DNA of 64,000 nt from positions 5,208,001 through 5,272,000 of the forward strand of contig NZ_CP032869.1 in assembly GCF_003576455.2 (NCBI RefSeq), read 5' to 3'. The number at the start of each line of letters is the position of its first letter. Within the stretch, counting starts at the first letter, position 1. Of the stretch, positions 8,266-17,336 are shown piece after piece. This DNA is from Mucilaginibacter celer. GTDB lineage: Bacteria > Bacteroidota > Bacteroidia > Sphingobacteriales > Sphingobacteriaceae. A program made the translations under genes and the position numbers. Under the pieces are notes generated by a model. The model saw only the letters and a program-made list of their open reading frames with translations, was not told the DNA's origin and searched no databases.

Positions 8266-9798
8266 TTACAACTTCTTAAACTCATAAGCCCCCCGCTCCA
8301 CAAAATCAGCAACTTTTACCCGTACACCGGTTACATCACCGTTTTGCACGGTAAAAGGGAATATCGCCTTGCCCAAAGTAGGATCAGAAAAAGTTACATA
8401 AAAACGGTTGCCGCCAAGCGGTTGCATCAACGCGTACATTTTAGGGTGATGTTCAAAACGCATTTCAAGGTTGTTGTTCTGGCCCTGGGTAACTTCCATA
8501 TTGCCGTAAAACTCGTTGCTGTATTTGCCCAGGTATTTGTTAACCGGTAAAGCAGGTTTCAGATTAAGCGCTACCGAATCTTTCAGCTTCCGGTCGTTTG
8601 CCTGTTCGGTGGCTGTATTAGCTTTGTATTGCTTTAAATAAGCCTCGCTGTAATTGCGGAAAGGCTGTTTCAGATAAGCATCCAAAATATCCCAGCGTAA
8701 AGCTTCAAAAATCATGTTCTGATCAGTATTAGTCAGGATCACAATTCCCAGGTTATCCTGCGGCACCAATGTTACTGAAGACAGGTAACCGTTAACCCCG
8801 CCATCGTGCATAATTAAGCGGTGGTTTGAATAATCCTGTATAAACCAGCCTAATCCGTAAAGCTCAAAATTGGTTTCGCCGTTCATGTGCTGAACGCTGC
8901 CCACAATATCCTGCGGCTGGCGGGTGGCCAGGATAGCGGCTGCGGGGATTACCTGCCGCTGGCCTACCTTACCGTTATTGAGCAAGGCCATTACCCATTT
9001 GCTCATATCATTAACCGACGAGCTGATGGCCCCGGCCGGAGCCAATCCATCAATCTGGCAATAAGGTATCGGTGTTAACCGGCCATCAACAATAGTATGC
9101 GGTACGGTTCGGTTTATTGATTTGGGCAGATCTTTGCTTAAAGCCAAACTATTACCCATCCCCAACGGAGCAAAAATGGCTTCTTTAATATAAGCCTCCC
9201 ACGAATGCCCATTGGCTACCCGCGGGATAATCTCGCCTGCGGTTAAAAACGCAGCGTTGGTATATCCCCAGCGGGTACGGAAAGGATAAACCGGCTTCAT
9301 TTTACCCAGGCGTTGTATTACATCTTCGCGGGTTAAATCGGTGTTATAAAAAGTAAAATCGCCCTGAAAAGTTTGAAAGCCAAGGCGGTGGCAAAGCAGG
9401 TCGCGCACTATTACTTCATCGGTTAGGTTCTTATCCTGCATTTTAAACTCGGGGATGTATTTGGTTACTTTTTCATCTAACGAGAGCTTTTTGTTGGTTT
9501 CGAGCATGGCCAGGGCTGTTGCGGTGAAAGCTTTGGTATTGCTGCCTATCATAAACAGGGTATTTTCATCAACCTTGTTCATCAGCCCAAGCTCTTTAAT
9601 ACCATAACCCTTCATCAGCACAACCTTGCCATCTTTAACTACGCAGACAGCCATACCCGGTACCCGCCAGTTGGTAAGGGCTTTGCTGATGTACAGATCT
9701 AAACTATCTTTAATAAACTTGCTCCTGTCGGCATGCTGGGCGCTTACCGGTACATAAAAAAGTGCGAATGCAGCGAGTAACAGAAGTATTTTTTTCAT
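8266..9798 (-). CDS. Secreted serine hydrolase of the beta-lactamase/class C type
   Basis: A 510-residue protein with a signal peptide (cleavage about residue 20, VPVSAQ). The penicillin-binding fold motifs are present: SNTK (Ser86-Lys89), YTN (Tyr179-Asn181) and a HDGGVNG segment replacing KTG. The C-terminal 100 residues resemble the DUF3471 beta domain that often follows such esterases/peptidases. The family includes beta-lactamases, DD-peptidases and esterases; the substrate is not predictable. It is the lone gene between a palindrome and a divergent S9 peptidase. Confidence 0.88.
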   Translation of the reverse strand: MKKILLLLAAFALFYVPVSAQHADRSKFIKDSLDLYISKALTNWRVPGMAVCVVKDGKVVLMKGYGIKELGLMNKVDENTLFMIGSNTKAFTATALAMLETNKKLSLDEKVTKYIPEFKMQDKNLTDEVIVRDLLCHRLGFQTFQGDFTFYNTDLTREDVIQRLGKMKPVYPFRTRWGYTNAAFLTAGEIIPRVANGHSWEAYIKEAIFAPLGMGNSLALSKDLPKSINRTVPHTIVDGRLTPIPYCQIDGLAPAGAISSSVNDMSKWVMALLNNGKVGQRQVIPAAAILATRQPQDIVGSVQHMNGETNFELYGLGWFIQDYSNHRLIMHDGGVNGYLSSVTLVPQDNLGIVILTNTDQNMIFEALRWDILDAYLKQPFRNYSEAYLKQYKANTATEQANDRKLKDSVALNLKPALPVNKYLGKYSNEFYGNMEVTQGQNNNLEMRFEHHPKMYALMQPLGGNRFYVTFSDPTLGKAIFPFTVQNGDVTGVRVKVADFVERGAYEFKKL

Positions 9799-9900
9799 TA
9801 CAGAGGGATTTAGATTTGTTGATTGTGCTAAATTAACGCAAAATTTACCGTGGCATTACTTAATAAATAAAAATAAGGCCGCTCTATTAATTCAAACTAA

Positions 9901-12090
9901 ATGTATATGAAATTTTACCGTTCGGGATTAACTTTCCTTGCCGCGCTACTGTTAACTTCGGTTCAGTACACCGCCCAGGCACAACGCGGCGGTGTGAACT
10001 GGACCCGCGATGGGTACCAGTATTACCGCATTACCGGTGGCCAGATCCTGATGATCGACGCGCGCGACACTTCGAAAAAAACTGTATTTGTTACCAAACA
10101 AGACCTTACACCGGCCGGGCATGCCGCCATCAGTGTAAAAAGGTTTACCGTTAGCGCAGACAACAAAAAGGTGCTCATCAACACCAACACTAAAAAAGTT
10201 TGGCGTTATGATACCCGCGGCGATTACTGGGTGTATGATAGCAATGCCAAAAAACTTTGGCAACTGGGCAAAAACCTGCCAGCATCATCGTTGATGTTTG
10301 CCAAGTTTTCGCCGGATGGTACTAAAGCTGCTTATGTAAGCGGCCATAATATTTACATGGAAGATTTGGCCGATGGTTCGGTTAAGCCATTAACCACCGA
10401 TGGCACCCGTACATTGATCAACGGTACTTTTGATTGGGTTTACGAGGAAGAATTTGGCTGCCGCGATGGTTTCCGTTGGTCGCCGGATAGTAGGTCTATT
10501 GCTTACTGGCAGTTGGACGCAAGCAAGATCAAAACCTACAAAATGCTTAACACTACAGATTCGATCTATCCTTTTGTGGTTCCGGTTGAGTATCCTGTAG
10601 CGGGCGAAGATCCAAGTTCGTGCAGGGTGGGTGTAGTAACTGTAGGCACAGGCAATACCACATGGATCAACGTTCCGGGTGATGCAGTGCAGCATTACAT
10701 CCCCAACATGGAATGGGCAGCAAACTCCAACGAGATAGTTCTGGAGCAGTTAAACCGAGCCCAAAACGAAAGCCGCATTTTTATCGGCAATGTATCAAAT
10801 GGAACTACACGCGCCATCCGCGAAGAGCATAACGACTCGTGGATAGACGTTAAAGAACGTGTAGCCGGTGGCGATCCTGTAGGCTGGGGCTGGATTGAAA
10901 AAGGCAAAAGCTTTGTTTGGCTGAGCGAAAAAGACGGTTGGAGGCACTTATACAAAGTAACCCGCGAAGGCAAAGAAACCTTGATAACCAAAGGCAATTA
11001 CGATGTGATCAGCATTGATATGGTTGACAAGGCTTTGGGTTATGTGTACTTCATCGCCTCGCCCGATAACGCTACCCAAAAATACCTGTACAAAATTAAA
11101 CTGAGCGGCGGCAAGGCCGAACGCGTTTCGCCTGCTGATGAGCCGGGCACGCACAGCTATGATATTTCGCCTAATGGCAAAGTAGCATTGCATAACTTTA
11201 ATAACAGCTACACCCGCCCGCAAAGTGAGGTGGTAAGCCTGCCAGAGCATAAACATATTGCAGGTACCGTGGTAACTGTTGATAACAGCGCTAAAAACAA
11301 GCCCGAGTTTTTCAAAATTAAAACGGTTGATGGCATTGAGATGGACGGCTGGATGATGAAGCCAACCAATTTCGACCCGAATAAAAAATACCCTGTACTG
11401 TTTACCGTTTATGGCGAACCTGCAGGCCAAACCGTAACCGATACCTGGGGTACCGGCCGTAACAGGCTTTATGAAGGCAGTATGGCCGATGATGGTTACA
11501 TCTATATGTCGGTTGAAGGCCGTGGCGCTCCCGCACCTAAAGGTGCTGCGTGGCGCAAGGCTATCTACAAAAACATCGGTATCATCAACATCCGCGACCA
11601 GGCTATGGCCGCTAAAGAGATCATTAAATGGCCTTTTGTTGATTCAACCCGTATTGCGGTGCATGGCTGGAGCGGTGGCGGTTCGTCAACCCTTAACCTG
11701 ATGTTTCAGTATGGTGATATCTACAAAACCGGTATAGCCGTAGCCGCAGTAGGCGATCAGCTTACTTATGATAACATTTACCAGGAACGTTACATGGGTG
11801 TACCCACAGATGATGCCGGCCGCGCGGCATTTATTAAAGGTTCGCCTATCACTTATGCTAAAAACCTGAAAGGTAATCTGCTTTACATTCACGGTACGGG
11901 AGATGATAACGTACACTATAAAAATGCCGAAGAGCTGATTGATGAACTGGTGAAATACAACCGTCAGTTCCAGTTAATGTCGTATCCTAACCGTACACAC
12001 TCTATTTCGGAGGGTGAAGGCACTACAGAGCATTTACGTACTTTGTTTACACAGTACTTGAAGGCTAAATGCCCTCCGGGAGGAAGGTAG
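9901..12090 (+). CDS. Secreted S9 prolyl oligopeptidase family peptidase (DPP IV-like)
   Basis: A 729-residue protein with a signal peptide (LLTSVQYTAQAQ), an N-terminal eight-bladed propeller region of the DPPIV_N type, and a C-terminal alpha/beta hydrolase domain. The nucleophile is Ser591 in GWSGGGS; the acid is in HGTGDDNVH and the histidine in NRTHSI. DPP IV-like enzymes remove X-Pro dipeptides from peptides. The EEEFGCRDGFRWSPD segment matches the double-Glu motif that binds the substrate N-terminus. ATG at 9907 is an alternative start two codons in. Confidence 0.92.
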   Translation: MYMKFYRSGLTFLAALLLTSVQYTAQAQRGGVNWTRDGYQYYRITGGQILMIDARDTSKKTVFVTKQDLTPAGHAAISVKRFTVSADNKKVLINTNTKKVWRYDTRGDYWVYDSNAKKLWQLGKNLPASSLMFAKFSPDGTKAAYVSGHNIYMEDLADGSVKPLTTDGTRTLINGTFDWVYEEEFGCRDGFRWSPDSRSIAYWQLDASKIKTYKMLNTTDSIYPFVVPVEYPVAGEDPSSCRVGVVTVGTGNTTWINVPGDAVQHYIPNMEWAANSNEIVLEQLNRAQNESRIFIGNVSNGTTRAIREEHNDSWIDVKERVAGGDPVGWGWIEKGKSFVWLSEKDGWRHLYKVTREGKETLITKGNYDVISIDMVDKALGYVYFIASPDNATQKYLYKIKLSGGKAERVSPADEPGTHSYDISPNGKVALHNFNNSYTRPQSEVVSLPEHKHIAGTVVTVDNSAKNKPEFFKIKTVDGIEMDGWMMKPTNFDPNKKYPVLFTVYGEPAGQTVTDTWGTGRNRLYEGSMADDGYIYMSVEGRGAPAPKGAAWRKAIYKNIGIINIRDQAMAAKEIIKWPFVDSTRIAVHGWSGGGSSTLNLMFQYGDIYKTGIAVAAVGDQLTYDNIYQERYMGVPTDDAGRAAFIKGSPITYAKNLKGNLLYIHGTGDDNVHYKNAEELIDELVKYNRQFQLMSYPNRTHSISEGEGTTEHLRTLFTQYLKAKCPPGGR

Positions 12091-12110
12091 GATATACTCC
12101 AAACCCAACA

Positions 12111-12204
12111 CGTCATTGCGAGGCACGAAGCAATCCCCAATATGCAGAGGGGCAATGCAAGTCCGCCCTGTAAGTCGGGGATTGCTTCGTACCTCGCAAT
12201 GACG
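12111..12204. repeat. Dispersed palindrome, CGTCATTGCGAGG family, copy 2
   Basis: Arms CGTCATTGCGAGGCACGAAG and CTTCGTACCTCGCAATGACG enclose a variable centre. It lies between the S9 peptidase and ssb, which converge, and immediately before a strong terminator hairpin. Confidence 0.88.
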
Positions 12205-12226
12205 TTTTTTATAATTGATTCACTTT

Positions 12227-12271
12227 AAAACACAAACAGCCCCCGGAAATTCCGGGGGCTGTTTGTGTTTT
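12227..12271. terminator. Strong bidirectional rho-independent terminator
   Basis: A near-perfect stem of about 20 bp, AAAACACAAACAGCCCCCGG against CCGGGGGCTGTTTGTGTTTT with a short loop, is A-rich on one side and T-rich on the other, so it can end transcripts from both the S9 peptidase and ssb. Confidence 0.9.
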
Positions 12272-12300
12272 CTGGGGTTGGTTAGTAAAGTACCATCAAA

Positions 12301-12714
12301 TCAATAATTTTCCTCATCCAGCGAATCGTCGATAAACGACTCACCGCCTTTTACCGAGGTTTTTGGGGTATCGGCATCAAAATCGCTTTTGCGACCAAGC
12401 ATAGTGAAGTTTTCGGCTACAATTTCTGTTGTGTACTTTTTTACGCCCTCCTTGTCTTCGAACGACCGGGTACGTAATTTGCCTTCAATATAAACCAGTT
12501 TTCCCTTCGACAGAAATTTGGCTGCTATTTCTGCCAGCCCCCTCCACATCACAATGTTGTGCCATTCGGTTTGTTCAACCTTACGCCCATCCTTGTTAAA
12601 TGTTTCTGAAGTTGCTAAAGGGAAACTCGTTACAGACACCCCACCTTCTAAGTTTCGTATTTCGGGGTCCTTCCCCAAGTGGCCAACGAGTATAACTTTG
12701 TTTATTCCAGACAT
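12301..12714 (-). CDS. ssb: Single-stranded DNA-binding protein
   Basis: A 137-residue protein with the OB fold: NKVILVGHLGKDPEIR at the start, TEWHNIVMWRGLAEIAAKFL and KGKLVYIEGKLRTRSFEDKEG follow the SSB pattern. The tail is acidic (FIDDSLDEENY) but lacks the usual terminal Pro-Phe that binds partner proteins, and it is short, so this may be a secondary SSB. It is upstream of nothing on its strand and follows mutY by 23 bases, probably co-transcribed. Confidence 0.93.
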   Translation of the reverse strand: MSGINKVILVGHLGKDPEIRNLEGGVSVTSFPLATSETFNKDGRKVEQTEWHNIVMWRGLAEIAAKFLSKGKLVYIEGKLRTRSFEDKEGVKKYTTEIVAENFTMLGRKSDFDADTPKTSVKGGESFIDDSLDEENY

Positions 12715-12737
12715 GCCATAAATAACGCTAAATTCTT

Positions 12738-13787
12738 TTACAAATTAAAAATATTTTTTAATAATATAAAGATGATTTTGGGCAAAGCTAAACCTGGCAG
12801 GTTTTGAACATCAATTTTCACCCAGTTTTTATCGGTTTTTATTTCCGGCTGATTGTGTATTTGTATCAGCCTTACAAAAAGCCGCTGGTGGGTTAAAATG
12901 TGTTTATGAACCGGCGAAACTTCGGCAGCATCTATCTTTTTACCAAAAACGCTTAAAACCTCTGGTTGTTTTAATAACTCTTCTAAGGGTAAAATTGAGC
13001 CGGTTTCTATCATCGGCAAGTCGAACATATTGGCCCATATATCGTTTTCGCCCCTTTTGTTCATTAAAACGGTATCGCCATCAGTTATCAAAAAGTAATT
13101 GAAAAAGCGTTCGCGTATTTTTACGGTTTTTAGCTTAACCGGTAAGGTCGCTACGGCACCGGTTTTAAAAGCCTCGCAACCGGGGCGTACCGGGCAAACA
13201 TTGCAGGCCGGATTTTTGGGTTTGCAAAGCATCGCGCCAAACTCCATCATTGCCTGGTTATGCAATCCCGGCATTTTCTTATTAAGAAAATCATCTGCAA
13301 GCTTTTGAAATGTTTTTTTTCCCTGGGTGGAGTTTATGGGCTCATAGATACCGAAGTAACGGGCCAGCACCCGGTAAACGTTCCCGTCTACCACTGCTTT
13401 TGCTTCGTTGGCGGCAAATGAAGAGATTGCAGCGGCAGTATATTCACCAATGCCTTTTAATTTGATCAGCTCATTATAACTATCGGGGAAACGACCGCTA
13501 TAAGTTTCCTGCACCAGCCGTGCCGTTTTAAGCATGTTGCGCCCGCGCGAGTAGTAGCCCAGGCCTTGCCATAGTTTCAAAATCTCGTCTTCGTGGGCGG
13601 CAGCAAAACTGCTTACATCGGGGTATTTCTCCAGGAAGCGGTAAAAATAAGGCATCCCCTGTTCAACACGGGTTTGCTGCAGTATCACTTCTGATAGCCA
13701 GATGGTGTAGGCATCGGTTGTATTGCGCCAGGGCAGGTCGCGTTTATTGATTAAGTACCATTGTACTATTTCGTCGGCAAAATTCAT
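12738..13787 (-). CDS. mutY: A/G-specific adenine DNA glycosylase
   Basis: About 349 residues from the ATG at 13787; an upstream in-frame ATG (13835) would add 16 unlikely residues. It removes adenine mispaired with 8-oxoguanine. Visible features are the catalytic Glu in SEVILQQTRVEQG, the helix-hairpin-helix LKGIGEYTAAAI, the catalytic Asp in VVDGNVYRVL, the four-cysteine 4Fe-4S loop CKPKNPACNVCPVRPGC, and a C-terminal NUDIX-like 8-oxoG recognition domain. It is followed by ssb on the same strand. Confidence 0.95.
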   Translation of the reverse strand: MNFADEIVQWYLINKRDLPWRNTTDAYTIWLSEVILQQTRVEQGMPYFYRFLEKYPDVSSFAAAHEDEILKLWQGLGYYSRGRNMLKTARLVQETYSGRFPDSYNELIKLKGIGEYTAAAISSFAANEAKAVVDGNVYRVLARYFGIYEPINSTQGKKTFQKLADDFLNKKMPGLHNQAMMEFGAMLCKPKNPACNVCPVRPGCEAFKTGAVATLPVKLKTVKIRERFFNYFLITDGDTVLMNKRGENDIWANMFDLPMIETGSILPLEELLKQPEVLSVFGKKIDAAEVSPVHKHILTHQRLFVRLIQIHNQPEIKTDKNWVKIDVQNLPGLALPKIIFILLKNIFNL

Positions 13788-13863
13788 CGGTGTAAATGTA
13801 AGGATGTGTTGGGGGATTGATTGGGGTAAAAACAAACACAGGGGGGATAAACCGGTCGCAGAG

Positions 13864-14005
13864 GTTACTCATCCCGACATCGCTGCGCTCGTTACCCTTC
13901 TCTACGCTGCGCGCAAAGAAGGGGTTTTTAGTTTTATTTTTCTAACCCTCTTTACAGCCTGCTGTAGAGAGGGTCGGCCAGCGAAGCGTAGCCGGGGTGA
14001 GTAAA
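13864..14005. repeat. Long imperfect palindrome in the mutY-HU gap
   Basis: The left half (TTACTCATCCCGACATCGCT... ACCCTTCTCTAC) is answered on the right by GTAGAGAGGGTCGG... TAGCCGGGGTGAGTAAA. The arms are of the 'CTCACCCCGGCTACGCTTCG' kind common between genes in this group. The 485-base divergent gap around it otherwise holds only the HU promoter. Confidence 0.75.
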
Positions 14006-14190
14006 TAGCCCGCAGGCAGGTAGACCGCGGCCTCCTTTCTGCCGCCTCACTTAGTGTAAAACAGTACATTTCTACCTTCAAAAACTTATCACAAAACGGG
14101 CACTTCACCAATCATTTATAAGGCTCTCATACTCAAAATTGTAACGATAATGTAGGTTTTAAGGGCTGAACAAAAAAAATCGGATAAATA

Positions 14191-14222
14191 TTTCGCTGTT
14201 AACGGATAAAGCAATACTTTTG
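14191..14222 (+). promoter_or_regulatory. Candidate Bacteroidota promoter of the HU gene
   Basis: TACTTTTG at 14215-14222 fits the TANNTTTG -7 element; a TTTCG-like -33 lies about 20 bases upstream. It stands 50 bases before the HU start codon. Confidence 0.6.
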
Positions 14223-14272
14223 CAACCCCAAAACAGTTAAGTATTTATAAAATAAATTTAAGTAAATAAGAT

Positions 14273-14569
14273 ATGACTAAGGCAGAAATTATAACTGAAA
14301 TCTCATCAAAGACAGGTATAGAGAAAGTAGACGTGCAAGAAACTGTTGAGGCGTTTTTCAAAGTGGTTAAAAGCTCGATGGTTGGCGGCGAAAACGTTTA
14401 TGTAAGAGGATTCGGTAGCTTTGTGGTTAAAAAACGTGCTAAAAAAACAGCCCGTAACATTTCAAAAAACACTGCCATCATTATCCCTGAGCATTTTGTA
14501 CCAAGCTTTAAACCAGCTAAAACTTTTGTTGAGAAAGTGAAATCAGGTAACAAAACCAGCAAAAAATAA
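14273..14569 (+). CDS. HU/IHF family DNA-binding protein
   Basis: A 98-residue nucleoid protein. The family pattern is clear: KAEIITEISSKTG at the start, then the VRGFGSFVVKKRAKKTARN beta-arm segment and the conserved proline arm region (IIPEHFVPSFKP). It bends DNA as a dimer. It is 12 bases upstream of a TPR gene and probably co-transcribed with it and the small ribosomal-type gene. Confidence 0.94.
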   Translation: MTKAEIITEISSKTGIEKVDVQETVEAFFKVVKSSMVGGENVYVRGFGSFVVKKRAKKTARNISKNTAIIIPEHFVPSFKPAKTFVEKVKSGNKTSKK

Positions 14570-14581
14570 TTATACGCCATC

Positions 14582-15442
14582 ATGAATAAAAAACAAATAG
14601 CAGTTAGTGCAGCCGTAGTTGTTATTATGGGCTATTTGTATTTTCTGCCTGTTAAAGGCTTGGTTAAACCAAAAGACGATAAAAAAGGCAAACCGGCTAT
14701 GACTGCCGAAGCAGGCGCTAAAAAGCCCGCCGCCAATGTTACCGTTGATATGGTATCTGAACCTGCCAAAGCCGCTATTGGGGGCGCGCTTTCAGCTAAG
14801 ATCAACGACCTTGAAGGCCAGTTAAAAAAAGCATCCGGAACCGACGAGGTAACCCTGCAAAGGGAACTTGCCAAACAGTGGGACGATGTTAACCAACCTG
14901 CACCCGCCGCGTTTTACTATCAGGCTGCTGCCCGCGAGCAAAACAAAGTACAGGACTGGGTAAACGCAGGTAACCGTTTTAATGATGCATATAAACTAAC
15001 ACAGGATACTTTATTGCAGCCCGCTTTTGTAAGCAACGCCGCCGAAGCATTTCAAAATGTTTTAAAGCAGCAACCCGAAAGCCTTGAAGGTAAAACAGGC
15101 TTAGGTATAGCTTACGTAAACGGTGCAGCAGGCCCCATGCAAGGCATCGCGCTTTTGCTTGAGGTGGTAAAAAAAGACCCGAACAACTGGAACGCTAACC
15201 TTAACTTGGGTATGTTTGCCATGAAATCGGGCCAGTATGAAAAAGCGGTTGGCAGGTTTAAAACCTTGCTTACGCTTGACAGAAAAGAGAAACTTGAGCC
15301 AACGTTTTACCTGGCCGAAAGTTACAAGCAACTTGGCATGAAAAAGGAAGCTATTGAAGCTTACCAAAAGTGCAAGGACATGATGCCTGACCCTGTATTC
15401 AGTCAGCGCATTGATGGATTTATAAAGGAATTAAATAATTAA
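14582..15442 (+). CDS. Membrane-anchored tetratricopeptide repeat protein
   Basis: A 286-residue protein with an N-terminal anchor or uncleaved signal (residues 5-25), a Lys/Ala-rich linker, and three or more TPR-like helical pairs from about residue 95 to the end (NWNANLNLGMFAMKSGQYEKAV is the clearest). It is probably a periplasmic-side scaffold. Its partner is unknown. It is between HU and the 29-residue basic protein gene on the same strand. Confidence 0.8.
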   Translation: MNKKQIAVSAAVVVIMGYLYFLPVKGLVKPKDDKKGKPAMTAEAGAKKPAANVTVDMVSEPAKAAIGGALSAKINDLEGQLKKASGTDEVTLQRELAKQWDDVNQPAPAAFYYQAAAREQNKVQDWVNAGNRFNDAYKLTQDTLLQPAFVSNAAEAFQNVLKQQPESLEGKTGLGIAYVNGAAGPMQGIALLLEVVKKDPNNWNANLNLGMFAMKSGQYEKAVGRFKTLLTLDRKEKLEPTFYLAESYKQLGMKKEAIEAYQKCKDMMPDPVFSQRIDGFIKELNN

Positions 15443-15464
15443 CACACATTTAAAAATTATTATT

Positions 15465-15554
15465 ATGCCGAGCGGTAAAAAACGTAAAAGACACAAAATG
15501 GCTACCCACAAACGTAAAAAACGTTTAAGAAAAAACAGACATAAAAAGAAATAA
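15465..15554 (+). CDS. Tiny basic protein, AURKAIP1/COX24 (bS22/mS38-like) domain
   Basis: A 29-residue protein, MPSGKKRKRHKMATHKRKKR at the N-terminus and ending KNRHKKK, followed by TAA. More than half of it is Lys, Arg or His. The KRKRHKM...HKRKKRLRK pattern resembles the COX24/AURKAIP1 domain of mitochondrial mS38 and the small actinobacterial ribosomal protein bS22, so it is probably a small-subunit ribosomal protein. It lies 22 bases after the TPR gene and before a terminator. Small size makes it easy to miss. Confidence 0.82.
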   Translation: MPSGKKRKRHKMATHKRKKRLRKNRHKKK

Positions 15555-15577
15555 GCCCGTTTAACCAACGTGGTTTT

Positions 15578-15608
15578 TACCTGCCTCAATACGGGGCGGG
15601 TACTTTTT
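15578..15608 (+). terminator. Terminator after the small ribosomal-type gene
   Basis: TACCTGCCTC, loop AATAC, GGGGCGGGTA (with two G-T pairs), then CTTTTTAT. It should end the HU-TPR-small protein transcript. Confidence 0.7.
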
Positions 15609-15669
15609 ATTATTAGCGTTTTTATCCCAATATTAACTTACGGTATTTGCCGTTAAAATGGAGTAGCAA

Positions 15670-17220
15670 TTGATAAAGGAATTAATTATCGATTCATCCC
15701 CTAACGGAGCTACTATTGCATTACTACAGGATAAACAACTCGTAGAACTTCATAAAGAGCAGGTTACCAACAACTATACTGTTGGTGATATTTACCTGGG
15801 CCGCATAAAAAAAATTATGCCCAGCCTTAACGCTGCCTTTGTGGATGTTGGTTATGAGAAGGATGCCTTTTTGCATTATCTTGATCTGGGGCCGCAGGTG
15901 CAAAGCCTGTTAAAGCTTACCAAACAAGTACGTAGCGGGGGATATCAATCAAAGCTATTGGATGGGTTTAAGTTGGAGGCCGATATCAATAAGGGAGGAA
16001 AAATCTCTGAGATATTAACCAAAAATCAGCTTATCCCGGTACAGATAGCTAAAGAACCCATATCAACCAAGGGGCCACGCTTAAGTTCCGACCTGTCTAT
16101 CGCAGGCCGATATGTTGTTTTAGTACCTTTTTCGGAAGCGATTTCGATTTCGAAAAAAATAAAAAGCAATACCGAGCGTAACCGCCTCCGTAAGGTTGTT
16201 GAAAGCATTAAGCCAAAGCATTTTGGCGTTATCATCCGTACAGTATCAGAGGGTAAAGGTGTTGAAGAACTACAAAAAGATCTGCTTGATCTGATCTCGA
16301 AATGGGAGCAGTTTATAACCAAACTGCCATCAGTTGAGCCATCTAAAAAAGTTTTAGGCGAAATTGGGCGTACATCAACTATCCTGAGGGATATTTTGAA
16401 CCCCGATTTTCAGCACATTTACACCAATGATAATGGTATGTTCGAAGAAATTCGTTCATATATTCATGAAATTTCGCCCGATATGGAAAATATCGTCCGC
16501 ATGCACAAGCATAAGGAGCCGATATTTGATCACTTCGGTATCGAAAAACAAATTAAAGGGGCCTTTGGCAAAACAGTTAACCTTGCCGGTGGCGCTTACC
16601 TGGTAATTGAACATACCGAAGCCCTGCACGTTATCGACGTAAACAGCGGTAACCGCACGGCCAGCAAAGAAAACCAGGAAGAGAACGCTTACCAGGTAAA
16701 CAAGGAAGCTGCTAAAGAAATTGCAAGGCAACTGCGCCTGCGCGATATGGGCGGCATTGTGGTGATAGATTTTATCGATATGCACAAACCGCAAAACCGC
16801 AAAGAGCTTTTTGATTTTCTGCGCGCCGAAATGCAGTACGACCGTGCCAAGCACACCATTTTGCCTCCAAGCAAATTTGGGCTGGTGCAAATCACCCGTC
16901 AGCGTGTAAGGCCCGAAATGAACATTGTAACCAGCGAGGTTTGCCCAACCTGCAACGGTACCGGCACTATCAGGCCAACCATTTTGCTGATGGACGATAT
17001 TGAAAACAATTTCAATTACATCCTAACCGAGCAAAACGAAAAGGGCATAACCCTGTGTGTACACCCGTACATTGAAGCCTACATTAAAAAAGGCATCTAC
17101 AACCGCCAAATGAAGTGGTTTGTTAAATACGGACAGTGGATAAAGGTTAAAAGTAACCCATCCTACCAAATCACAGAGTTCCATTTCTTCTCATCAAAAG
17201 ACGAAGAAATTAAACTGTAA
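15670..17220 (+). CDS. rng: Ribonuclease E/G family endoribonuclease
   Basis: A 516-residue protein. The start is taken as TTG at 15670 because an in-frame TAG (15664-15666) blocks any earlier start and the family N-terminus (IKELIIDSS) begins here. Domains: S1 RNA-binding (about residues 35-125), the DNase I-like catalytic part with IDVNSGNRTA and VVIDFIDM (the metal-binding aspartates), and the zinc-link CPTCNGTG. It is RNase G-length, without the long RNase E degradosome tail. It cleaves single-stranded RNA in rRNA maturation and mRNA decay. Confidence 0.94.
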   Translation: MIKELIIDSSPNGATIALLQDKQLVELHKEQVTNNYTVGDIYLGRIKKIMPSLNAAFVDVGYEKDAFLHYLDLGPQVQSLLKLTKQVRSGGYQSKLLDGFKLEADINKGGKISEILTKNQLIPVQIAKEPISTKGPRLSSDLSIAGRYVVLVPFSEAISISKKIKSNTERNRLRKVVESIKPKHFGVIIRTVSEGKGVEELQKDLLDLISKWEQFITKLPSVEPSKKVLGEIGRTSTILRDILNPDFQHIYTNDNGMFEEIRSYIHEISPDMENIVRMHKHKEPIFDHFGIEKQIKGAFGKTVNLAGGAYLVIEHTEALHVIDVNSGNRTASKENQEENAYQVNKEAAKEIARQLRLRDMGGIVVIDFIDMHKPQNRKELFDFLRAEMQYDRAKHTILPPSKFGLVQITRQRVRPEMNIVTSEVCPTCNGTGTIRPTILLMDDIENNFNYILTEQNEKGITLCVHPYIEAYIKKGIYNRQMKWFVKYGQWIKVKSNPSYQITEFHFFSSKDEEIKL

Positions 17221-17271
17221 AACCTTCAGAAGTGCAACTGTTTGAAAATAGCACAACATTAAAGAAATTTA

Positions 17272-17309
17272 AAAGAGCAGGTGTCTGGATGAGCATCTGC
17301 TCTTTTTTT
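17272..17309. terminator. Terminator between rng and converging small genes
   Basis: AAAGAGCAG (17272-17280) pairs with CTGCTCTTT (17297-17305) and is followed by more T; the loop is about 16 bases. Confidence 0.8.
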
Positions 17310-17336
17310 GTTTAGAGAGCTCGCCCTGTCGATTAG

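Noticed and set aside
13902..14111. Leftward 69-residue frame in the mutY-HU gap
   Set aside because: It runs through a palindromic repeat and has no protein-like character.
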